In this document: in pieces, positions 13,201 through 25,200 of the stretch | Numbering within the stretch: position 1 is the stretch's first letter | Layout: the number at the start of each line of letters is the position of its first letter | Assembly: GCA_030847615.1 (NCBI GenBank) | Contig: JAUMIR010000005.1 | Coordinates: 169,784,596 to 169,848,595 of the forward strand | Source: Gambelia wislizenii | Lineage: Eukaryota > Chordata > Lepidosauria > Squamata > Crotaphytidae | Direction of reading: 5' to 3' | DNA: 64,000 bases | Translations under genes and position numbers: made by a program | Notes under the pieces: model-generated | Told to the model about the DNA's origin: nothing | Seen by the model: only the letters and a program-made list of their open reading frames with translations | Databases searched by the model: none

Positions 13201-16200
13201 ATGCTAAACACAATACACATAAAAGAAACTTCCACATGAATATTAATGTGTAATGGAGGAAATTATTTTTAACAAGAAATAGAACACAACAGATTTTGAA
13301 TTTAAAGTGTCATCACATGTTATGAAATAAACTGAGTTATTAGTATAGGAATAATGTAGTTTATTTTTTATTTTACAATACATTTTTATTAAAACAACAA
13401 CAACAAAATAAAAAATGTCTGTTCATTCATATAAAATCACAAAAGCTTATGAAATGCATAAAAAATAAAAAATAAGCATTGTTCCATAAATAATGTAGTT
13501 TATTTTATAACATCTGATGGTCCTCTAAATTCAAAATCCTATTTGTGTTGTATTTCTTGTTTCAGATAATTTCATCCATTACACATAATATTCATGTGAA
13601 GTTTCTTTTATGTGTCTTGTATTTAGTATAACTCTGCCCATTATTCCGCACTCACACAGATGGAGGAATTCCTCAAGCATCCAGCAGATGGCAGACCTAC
13701 TCCACTGGTTATAGAATTTGATTGACAGGGCTGGAAGTTGTATAATGGGGAAAAGGTTAACCAACACAGTTGTTGGATATATGTAGGCCTCTAAAAATTT
13801 GCTGTATCCTTTACTACTTTAGAAAGAAAACCAAGTGACACAGTGTATTAGGGGCAGAGGTCACAGGTCAAACTTCTGGCACTAATGAAAATGGGGAAAA
13901 AATTGTGCCAATGGTGGCTTCATTCTCTTGTCAAGTTACAACATGGCTTTTTATTGAAGATTTTAGGGCATCAGTTTATCCAAATCTGTACATGTCGTTC
14001 TAAACTGCTTTAACCTGATCAGTTGTTTAATATGCTTTTAGTCTGTTTAAATTCACTTTATTGTTCTAAAATTTTAAATAATTTCAGTTGCTTTTAATTA
14101 TATGCTGCTCTGAGATCCTGTGGTATAAAGCAGGAGTGTTGGACTGGACTCCAGGAGAGGAGTTCAAGTCCCTGCTCAGCCATTGACACCTTCTGGGTGA
14201 CTTTGTGCAAGTTACGTTCTCAGCCTTAAAGGAAGACAACGACACCCCTCAGAACAAATCTCACCAAGAAAACCCCATGATAAGTTCATTGTAGGGTCAC
14301 CATAAGTTGAAAATGAATTGAAGACACAGAACAACAATGTATAATGGTTTAAATCCATAAATAAGCTCCTCTATGTCATCTTGGACCTCCCTTACCTTGT
14401 CTGTATTCACAGTCAACATTCCTGAGGAATTCTCCTATTATTTTGCCTGTCACTTCCTGTGTCAGAAGAAGTTATTATACCTATAACATGTTTCTGACCA
14501 ATGTAGTTAATCCACCTGTTTCAAGCAGTATGCAGAAATGTTGCCTGAAACATAACCCTTCACATACATAATGGCCAGCATAACATACATAGATTTCATA
14601 GAAGAAAAATAGATCATCTTTAACAAATGAATTGATATGATGGTGATACAAGAAGTTACAAACAGGAACGAATATGGTGGAAAAATTAATAGCTGAAGCC
14701 CACTGATAGTTATGAATTCACCAAGAAGAGATCTGTTCTCAGTGCTGACGTCTCCGCAGTTCAGCACTAATCTGTTTATGTAAGTGAGCCATGGTGACCA
14801 GTGCCATTTCATGATAAACTTGTCCTGAGGATCAACCAGGAGAAACCTTTCTAAGAACTCACATTTTATCTACAACTCAGAGCCATTATTGGGGGGGGGG
14901 GAGTGTCTTGGCACATTTCTCATGAGAGAAAGATGACACAAATTATTTTTCTTGATATTCACAGCACTTTTATCACATACGAAACACAACAACTTGGTGG
15001 CTTTTTGTTGCTATTTTGTGCTCTTGTATGGCACTTGTGATACCTGTAGAGTAAAAAACATTGGGCCACATATCATCCTAATGACCTTCCATGTAGCTTT
15101 GTGGTGGTAGAGAAATCTCTCAAAAGGGCCATAATATAGTGTCATAATCTCTAACAGTAAACTTGTCCTGGTTTCCCATGAGGTTCCACATCTGTTTTTC
15201 AATCTCCAGGGCGATATGTTTAGTCCATACATACAGTATTTGTAGAAGGTTGCCAATTTTGTGTGTATATGAGTATGTTTGAAGCAGTTTTGCAGCATTT
15301 GTTGCAGCTTCAGGGGATTCTCAGTGGCTGAAGTACAGCATTGCATTTTCATCATATTCAGTCATATCAGTAGACTGATTTGTAGGAAGCTTTGATTTTT
15401 CACTCTTGTAGGTAGAAATCATATCTAACAAATGGGAAGATGATAGCATATGTCCCTGTGGAGTTGACTCAGATATTAAGACACTAATTGGCAATATTAC
15501 ATCTCTAACTGCTGTTGGTGGTTACATCAATCAGACAACTTATTTCTCCTTAAAAGATGTTTGTGAAGGTAACCTATTTTCTTTTATTGTTGTTAAATTC
15601 ACTTGTTTTTGGAACTGTTGTGTATAGCAGAGCAATGAAAATGCTTTTGGTGGCTTGTTTAGAAGAATGTATTTTTAAAAACATGTGAATCTATAATCTC
15701 CTTTATCACCTCACTTTCTTTAACTTTGAACATAAGGAAAAGATTTTTTTTTAAATCTCTGAACAACTCGTGTGCAGCTTAAGATGGAAAAGAGTGGGAT
15801 TCTACTTGATCTGGTCGTCCTGCAGTTGTGTGTATGTGCCTGCCTACAACAGGCTAGGTAAACAGCAGAATTCCTTGCTGAGAATGTGTCAATGGAAAAA
15901 GAGAGAAAACTGGAGAGTAGATAAGCCTGCCTCAACAGTTACCCCCACCATGTTTAAAAAAACCCATAGATCTATATGCCTGGCTACCTAAATTGAAATT
16001 ATAACAAAAATAGAGGCTGCTGAAAAAAAAAAATCGTCCCTGGATGTATTTTAAAAGAAGCCTTCATGTGGTCTCTAGAAAATTCTAAATGTTTTTGTTT
16101 ACTTATGCAAGGTTTACCTAGCTGTTTGGTTTTTATTTTTGTTTTTTTATTTCACATGTCCATATGTGAGAATAGGGATGTTCTACAACCAGCAGGGGAA

Positions 16201-19200
16201 CACATTGCATGACCAGGTAGAAATAAAAAGATGATGAAAATAATACACAGAAGAACTATGTGAAAGAGATGAAAGGATGCTAGATTCATTTGAAGAAGAC
16301 CCACACAAAGGGGAAGACCACGTTCCAAATGGATAGGCTCAATCAAGGAAGCCGTGTTGAGAACAATGACAATCCCATTTCTGATATAACAACTATGCAA
16401 CAGTTGCCTTTTAACTATCCTGATCTGTTATATTCTAATGAAAATGAGTCAAACTGATATTCAAACTTATTGAAATTGCCTTGTAATTTTATTTTCAAGG
16501 CTTTGACCCTTGTAAAGGAGATTGGGTGCAAGCAGAATATGTTATTAACCCAACAACCTGGAGTAGTGAAGCAATTTCTGTAAATCCCTTGCGGTATAAA
16601 AGAATTGATAAGGTACATCTAATTCTTGGTTTAGTTTTGAGAGTTCTTAGATTTTTAGTCAGCTATTATTATATGGTAGGATGAACAATAGATAACTACA
16701 GCCTGAACTACACTACTAGACGATGTGTATCTAATTTAAGATAATTTTAATTCTAACTTAATAGATATGAAATCTTTATATATTGCAGTTAAATATCTAG
16801 AACTTCTCAACCTAAAAGGCTGCACTATATATTTCAAATACTTTAGCTATGATGGCTTTTCTCCGAGGAACTCTTTATTTATTTTTAACTTCTGTATGTG
16901 TTTTAAATTATTTAATACTGTTTTAATGTAATGATACTGAATTTTTCAAAAATATTATTTTTATGTTTTTAATTGATTCTTTTTACAAGCCAGCTTGGAT
17001 TCCCACTCTGGGAAAAAGGTGGCAAACAAATGAAATCAATTAATTAAATAAAGCTCTGGCAACTTTAATTCAAGGGAGTACTAATGACGTTTACCCAGAA
17101 ATTCCTCTCATGTCCTCATAAGAGAATACCGTATATTCCGGCGTATAAGACGACCCGGCGTATAAGACGACCCCCCCAATTTTTAAGGTAAAATGCAGAG
17201 TTTGTGATATATTCGCCCTATAAGACGACCCCCCTCTTCCAACGCATAGCCCCCGCATGCCCCTCCTGCGCTCCCTTCCAGGAGGGAGCGCAGGAGGAGG
17301 ATGCGGAGGCTGTGCGCCCAGAAGGGGCGAATCGCGGTTTGGCCGCGCAGCCTCTGCATGCCCCTCCTGCGCTCCCTTCCAGGAGGGAGCGCAGGAGGGG
17401 GATCCGCAGGCTGTGTGGCCAAACGGGGCTTTGGGGAAGGGGGGAGGCTGGGCGGAGGGTGGCAGGGGGGAGGGGGCTTCGCAGCCACCCCCCTCTCCAA
17501 AGCGAGCCTTTGGGGAAGGGGGGTGGCTGGGCGGAGGGTTCCGCTGCTTTCAGGGAGGGGGGTGGATGCACGGGTAGTGGGCGGGGGGAAGGGAGGAGGG
17601 GGCTTCCTAGCCACCCCCCCAAAGCCGCGGTTCCGTGACTTTCGGGAGGGGGGGTGGAAGCACAGGGGGTGGGCGGGCGGCAGGGAGGAGCACTTTGCTT
17701 CACCCCCTGCCCGATCTCCTGCCTCTTCGCTCCGTTTGCGAAGAGGCAGGAGATAGGCAGGCAGGTGAAGCAAAGTGTATCCGGTGTATAAGACGATTGT
17801 CAATTTTGGAGGGCACTTTTGAGTGCTCAAAAGTCGTCTTATACGCCGGAATATACGGTACTTGCCAAGTTTCTTTCATGGAGGCTATAACACTTAAATT
17901 GCTCTGAGTTCATTGTCGTAGTGTAGGTAATATGAGAAGAATCCTGTTGGACCAAACCAAAGGCCCATCCATCCCAATATTCTGTTTCCATAGGGGCCAA
18001 CCAGATTTTTGTGTGAAGAAGTATTTCCTTTGGGTCTCACCTCATCTCCCACAGTTTATCTTAAATGAATGATCAGGCTGCCATTGTCTAATATCCTAAC
18101 CAACTGCTTCTATACCAGGCATAGTTTTATATACCTCTATAATGTTCCCCCTAGTCACTTTTTTTTTAAAAAAGCTAAAATGTTCCAAGCACCATTCGTA
18201 AGGAACCTGCTTCAGCGTAATTGTTTTGATTGCCCGTTTCTAATTTTTCTTGATTCTGAACTTGCACTGCTTGTTCTGTATAAGAACTGTATTGATTTGT
18301 GCCCCTTAAAGTGTGTCATAGATTTCTAAACTAGGTTCCTGTTCAACATGGTGAAATTGGGATTGTATTCTCATCTTGTTCAAGATGATGAAATTGGGAA
18401 TGAACCTAAAGTAAATGCCTACTGTCACCATACACAGAGATGAAGGAAAGCATAGCACCTGAATGGACATGTAATCTTGACATTGTATAGATGTTACTCT
18501 TACTCTTCAGAAAACAGTGGGCTTCTCTGTACAAGCCCCCCCCCCAAAACAGAGTGGCCCGCAGTCATGGCATTTCGCAGCAATTGCAACTTGTCCTAAT
18601 GTTGTTGGGGTTTTTTGCCCCCAAAAGCTTTGCATGCCCTCGGTGACTGCAAGCGAATTACTCGCATTTCTGCCGCTGCTGAACTTAAAAAAAAATCAAA
18701 ACTATTTGCACTGTGCACTTCAGCGATATTTTGCATTTGCAACAAAAAGGTAATGAAACAACACCCCATTTTCTTGCCTTGCCAGTCACTTGCTGAGGTG
18801 AAAAATCAACATCGTGACGCTGGGTGCTTGCCCTGTTAGGAAACCTCACCCCCACACTCGTCTGGCCAATCAGCTTTGCACTTTCTTTCCTATGGGAAAG
18901 CGATTCAAAGTGAATCACTTGTCCCAACGAGCAGGAATGTGCATATCCCTCGCTGTTTTTTAAAAACTCCAGGAAAAGCTATGAAGGCTTTTCCCTTGGA
19001 GTTTTTGCTGTTTTGCCCCCCCCTTCCGAATACAGCGATATGATGCGGGATCCCATTAAGACAGGTAGGATTTCTTGTCTTACTCCTCACATTCCATGAG
19101 GAGTATTTTCACTGTTTAGACAGCCCCAGTGTAATCATTATTTTCCAGGTAAGGTATAAAGTGTTGGTCATTACCTTCAAAGCCCTTTATGGCTTGGGGC

Positions 19201-22200
19201 CAGGCTACGTACGGGATCACCTTCTCCTTCACAATCCGCCCTGTACCCTTCGGTCCTCTGGGGAAAATTTACTTCAGATGATAACTAGGCTGACTATGGT
19301 GACCCAGAGAACCTTTTCCACCACCGCTCCCAGATTGTCGAATGGCTTGCCGGAGGAGATCAGGCACCTTGATGATCTGGGTGCTGTTAAGACAGATCTC
19401 TTCTGGCAGGCCTTTCCAGTTTAGTTTGGATGCCCGGCCATTACTTTGATACTCTCCACCTTGTTACTTTTCTTCACATTTTATGCCTTTTTCATTTTAA
19501 GTGTATTTTAGTATCTGTATTTTATATTTAAACTTACTACTTATTTAAATTTAATATTTAAATTTAAATATTTACATTTACTACTGTAGAGATGTTTTAG
19601 TGATGTAATGTTTTAACACATGTATCGTTTTAACAGTTGTGTCATTTTAACATTTTGTTTTTAAACATTGTGTTGGATTGTTGTCCAACATTGTATGATG
19701 TTTGCCACTCTGATCCTGATGGGAGAGGGGGGGATACAAATAAACATCATCACCATCATTATTATTATTATTATTATTATCTTTGAAAATAGTGCTCAAT
19801 GTCAAAGTAAAGGTTAACCAAACAAATATTCAGGTCAAGCAACTAACAGAAGATTTTAGAAATAATTGGTTACACTGTTTTAATATTTTGACAGTAGTTA
19901 AGAATGCAATTTAATTTAGTAGAGATTAATATGTTTAGCTTACTGTGGCAGCTCTAGTGTTTGAAACACAATTGGCTTGCTCAAGGGTTTTCTCCAAAAA
20001 CCTTAACTACAGTTCTGAATGTTTGCATGCTTGGACAAAAAGACTTACATTGATTATTGCATTTTAACTTTTCATTGCATCTGCCAACTACAATTATTAC
20101 AGGCCCGTATTTCCAGTGTGTGTGGAAGAATTGGCGTGGTAGATGATCATGTATTTTTCACACTGGATTCCCTGAGACTTCCTGATGGTTACTTGCCTCA
20201 AAGGCATGACTTGGTCAATGTGGTTGTTGTGGAGAGTAGCCAGTCATGTTATATATGGAGAGCACTTTGTATGGCTCCTGCAGACAAAAATGGGTAATAA
20301 AAGTTTGTGGTTTTTTTTTAATTTCCTAAAGAATTAGATAGGTTATGCTTGAGAAGGTGTTTATACTCCGAGGAACCAAGTGTGGTGTGTTGAGCAGCAG
20401 CTGGAAGTCTAATGAACTACATGAACTTTGCTTCCTTTTTCATTTTTCGTCCAACTATGCTAATGCCATGATAGGCTAGTCTGCAAATATGAATCTTACA
20501 TATGTCTGTGCTATACAGATATATATAGCAAACAACTTAATTTCTTCAGAAAAGAAGTACAGGCATACCTCAGTTAACAAAGACTCTGACAAAGAAGCTC
20601 CTTTTTACAGCCTTTTTGTGGCCACCTAGCTCCCGTTTTCCTTCTCGTCCTCTGTCCAGCTAATGTGATTTAGCAGCATCAGCATTGAGAGGATGGTGGC
20701 AGCGGGCTGTAGAGAAACCCAGATTTTCAGGGTCAATTTGCAACGGTGTGTCTGCAGTAACAAAGAGTCAGGCTTCAGCTGGGAAACAGTGGCATTCTGC
20801 TTGACCTGATCCTACCATAGTTGTGTGTGCCTGCCTGCAACAGGGCAAGGTAAGCACAGCTGCCTCTAGAATCCCTTACTGAACATGCATAAACAGCAAA
20901 GCAGAGAGAAAAGAGGAGAGCAGATAAGCTTGCCTCACCACCTCCCCCCACACCTGTTTTTAAAAAGCACAGATTTGTAAGTTGTTTGCCACGAAAAGTG
21001 AAATCATAAGACAAGTGGAAGCTAGTGAAAGAAAAGAAAAATCATCCCTGAAGGCATTTTAGATGAAGCTTTTAGGTAGTCTTTGGAAGGTTCCGCATGT
21101 TTGTTTGTTTACTTATGAAAAATTGACCTGACCTGATTGTTTCATTTCACATGTGCATATCGTTAGTTTTGAATAAAATTTTTGCTGGAACATGAACCAT
21201 CATTTTGTGGTTCGGGAACCTATCTGTATTATTTCTATGTTATTTCTGCCTCTGGTATCAAAGTTTCTGTTAAAGAGGTCATGCCTAGGAACACGTCTAT
21301 TTCGTTAACTAGGGTATACCTGTACATTTTTACTGTCCTGCTGCAAATACTCTCTTTCCAACTCCAAGGTTGTTAGCCTCACATCCCTCATCCTGGAAGT
21401 GTTTTCAGGCACTAGACTCTGGCATTGGGGGGTGGGACTCTAATGTGCCCCCCACCTCTTAGGGTCACGCTGCCCTGAATTCACATGATAAAAGTTGGGA
21501 TAGAAGTGTTTTAATAAAATAAATATTTTATATGAGAATTGTCACATTTTCACACTTAATCTTTGTGATCACTTCAGATCTCTCCCAGGATTGGCTAAAT
21601 TGTTAAAATTTTGTTCTGTTTAGTACTGAGGCTCAGGTTAAAACGTGTGAAATGTTCGCCTAAGTACCAGGTCCTGCAGGTATCTCAGGTAAATTCCTTC
21701 CCCCCCTCTTTTTTTTTTTTTTTTTTTAGCCAGTGTGGCATAGAGGTTTGAGTGCTGGACTATGACTCTGGAGACTAGGGTTCAAATCCCTGATTAGCCA
21801 TGAAAACCCACTGGGTAACCTTGGGAAAGTCACATACTCTCATCCTCAGAAAACCCTGTGATAGGTTTGTCTTAGGGTCACTATAAGTAAAAAATGACTT
21901 GAAGGCACACAACAAAAACAAATAGTAGTTTTAATGCTATTTTCTCTTAAGGCAACTGTAGATTTTGCAGTAAATGAAAACAGTAATTAGAGTTGATTCC
22001 ATATGTCTTTTTGTGACTTTAGTCTCAGAGCATGATGAACAGATTCACCTCTTCCAGAGATAAGTACCTTGCTTTGATATCCATATGATACCCTCATTTT
22101 ATCTACCGGTATCTATGCAAACAGTGTACAATAGATGTCTGTGTGAAGTGGCGTATGAGTCTTTCACTGTGAAAGTACTAGCTCAGTCATTAAGAGTTCA

Positions 22201-25200
22201 TTCAGACTGAGTTAGACATAAAGTGCTGAGTTTATATCAAGATACCCAGGGGCTCAGTTACACGACAGTTTTTCTCCCAGGGAGAAATGAGATATCTTCA
22301 TCCCGAGTTCGTCTCTTATTGTTTACATGATTTGTCCCGGGATGAACAATATCCAGGGTTTGTTGTTTACACAACAACCTTTTCCATGACAAAAGCAAGA
22401 TCCTGAGACATAGTACGTATCCCTTTTTGTTGTTGTTTACACAGGAAAAGGTTCCGGGATTTATTCATTTTTTTAGCTGTCAGTCAAGGATGCGATTATT
22501 CATTTTTTCACAACCTTGGTGACGTATTTCCTGTGGAGTTTCCCACCATGAGCGATGCTATCGAATGCCACAAATGTTTGCTCAAGCTTCTGCATTAGTC
22601 AGAGAAGGAAGGCGAAAGCAACCCCCTCTGCACAATTCCTGTAAAAAAAAAAATCCCCTAGTGGGCTTGCCTTAAGTTCTCCAGCTCCGTTTTATGCTGA
22701 ATAACGTGGCTGTAAATCCACAGAGGTTAATGCCAAATAAATGTAAAAATCCATTTAAAAGGGTGACTGACGGCACAGACACAAACAAGCCTCCATGCAG
22801 GGGAGGGGAGATGAAAGGAAAAGGGACAGGTTATCTTGGAGGTGGGAGGTTGGCAATGTAAAAATCCATTTAAAAAACACAAGCCTCTGTGCAGGGGAGG
22901 GGAAAGGAAAAGGGACAAGCTATCTTGGAGCCGAGAGGTTGGCAATGTAAAAATCCATTAAAAAAATATAAGCCTCTTGTGCAGGGGAGGGGAGGGGAAA
23001 GGAAAAGGGATAGGCTATCTTGGAGCCGAGAGGTTGGCAATGTAAAAATTCATTTAAAAGGGTTACTGACCCCTCCTTCTCTGAACTCTGTGGCCCCCCT
23101 GCCCAACTCATTTTCTGACCATCACCTACTTCCAATATATTTTGTCCCGACCTGTTCACATATCCCATTTTCTGCAACCTCCTGAGACTTTTTTAAAAAC
23201 ACAGGACAAATTGAGGGATGGAAAGTCACGCTCCTTGGAGATGATGTGGTGGCCCCCCTTCTGGGTTCGTCACAAGTTCATCCCAGGACATTTTTGCCAT
23301 GTAAACAGGCCCCAGGTATAGATTCTAGTTGCCCCTGGTGACTAGTTACAGTCTTATGGATAACCCTTTTTTAAAAAAGCTGAAATTGCCAAAAAGGAAT
23401 CACGTGAACATAACAATGAACTGTCACATATATTTTTCTTCTGATACAGCTTCAAGAGCTTGCTCTTTACAAAACATGCCTGCAGTCTTCATTATTAGTC
23501 AAACACAAATCTTTTTGTTACATAACTTTATATTACTAGATACATTTGCTCCAGTGAACTCAAGAAGATGACTCTCCTCCACTGTGTCCCCCAAAATAAC
23601 ACTATGATGTAGATTGTATTGAGACAGTGACTGGCCCAAGGTCAACTGCTGTGTTTCACATTTAATGAGAACTTGAAACCTAGATCTCCCATGTCCCAAT
23701 CCAGCACTCTAACTTCTACACCACAGTGGCTGTACTCATATTTTATTTGCTCTTTCCACCTTTTCAAAGTTCTGTCAATTTTAACTTTTTAATGAGAGAA
23801 AATGAATGCTTCAAGTGCATGTTAGTTGGTAGCTCTCATACATATGAGAAGTTAATCAGATTGCTTTGAAATAACTACGTTTTATAATTCTCCAGATGGA
23901 TTAGGAGGAGCAATCTACTATACAAGTAAAACCGATATATATTTTTATAATTCTCCAGATGGATTAGGAGGAGCAATCTACTATACAAATGGATTTTTGT
24001 GATCCAACAGAGGTCCTAATTATGTATTTTTCCAGGCCATCTCTAACACATGAACTCAGCTTGAATGAGCCAGATGAACATTTATTGAAAGACAAAGGAG
24101 GACTTGAAGTATCAAAAATGATAAACTTTGGCAATCTCAAGTTAGGAGTGACTAAAAGCATGGAAGTCTGGATTGAGTGAGTTGTGATTATTTTCACTAC
24201 CTAAGTTTTTCCTTTTAAGGCCTTTTCCCCACACCGTCCACACTGCGGTATTTCTTCTCTGCAGTATGTTTTGATTGCTGGGCTTCTAGGCTTTATTTAA
24301 CAATGTGTATAATAATATGGCACTAAATGGCCACAGGCACCACCAGATTCTGTCTGATCTTGAAAGCAAGCAGCATCAGCCCAGGTTAGTACTTGGATGG
24401 GAGACCACCAATGAAAACCAGGTGCTGTAGGCTATATTTCAGAGGGAAGATCTGGCAAAACTACCTCTGTGTATTCCTTGCCTAAGAAAACACTGTGAAA
24501 TTCATGGCATCGCCATAAGTCAACAGGTGACTTGAAGGTACGCACGTGCGCGCACACACACACACACGAGACAATGGGTAGGCAAGTAAAACCAATATAT
24601 ATTTTTTTTGAAAACAACTGGAAACTAAATGTAAACAATGTAAATTTATCTAGTGAAATTGCATCTTGTAGTGAACAGAAAAATTACAGCCATGTCTCTG
24701 CCATTATTTCCTTCCCTTCTTCAGTCTGCAAGATATTACGTATGCCTGTCTACCAAAAACTTCATCAGGTCCCAAATAACTTTATATAAGAAGTTGTATC
24801 TTGTAAATGTAACAGCTTTGCTTTCACAACTATTTCAGAAATCGATGAGATAAAAGCAATGAAATGTTAAAAAATATTTACTATAGGGTAGCTACAGTCT
24901 ATTTAGAATATTGAGGAGGGTCTTTTACATTGAAGATGGAAGATAAACTGTTGGCAGTATTTAGCTAACAGTACAAAATTATGTAGAAGAGTCCTGATGA
25001 GAGAAGAGTGTTTTCCCTGTTTTTCATTTATCTCTAGTCTGTCTGAGCCAGACACAAGGCCGTGGAAACGTAGCACATACAATGTAGTAAATTGTCAGTG
25101 GTGCCAAGAGTAGAGTGTTCACAGGGATCAAGGTGAATAGCTCTTCTTCTCATTATACTAGGAAAATCAGTAAGACAGTTTTTGATCCACTAATCCAGCA

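Noticed and set aside
15011..15355. 114-codon minus-strand frame in intron 2
   Set aside because: No recognisable domain and no conserved splice context; probably chance or an old unclassified repeat.
17183..17830. 215-codon minus-strand frame and overlapping frames
   Set aside because: They lie inside the GC-rich interior of a TA-flanked MITE; open by composition only.
21729..21800. Functional tRNA gene
   Set aside because: No complete cloverleaf; it is the head of a SINE with a Bov-B-like tail.
22739..23066. CRISPR-like array (repeat with spacers)
   Set aside because: Vertebrate tandem repeat inside a transposon; no uniform repeats separated by unique spacers.
24331..24437. Functional 5S rRNA gene
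   Set aside because: Many substitutions in the head and fusion to a SINE body and tail; it is a 5S-derived retroposon.
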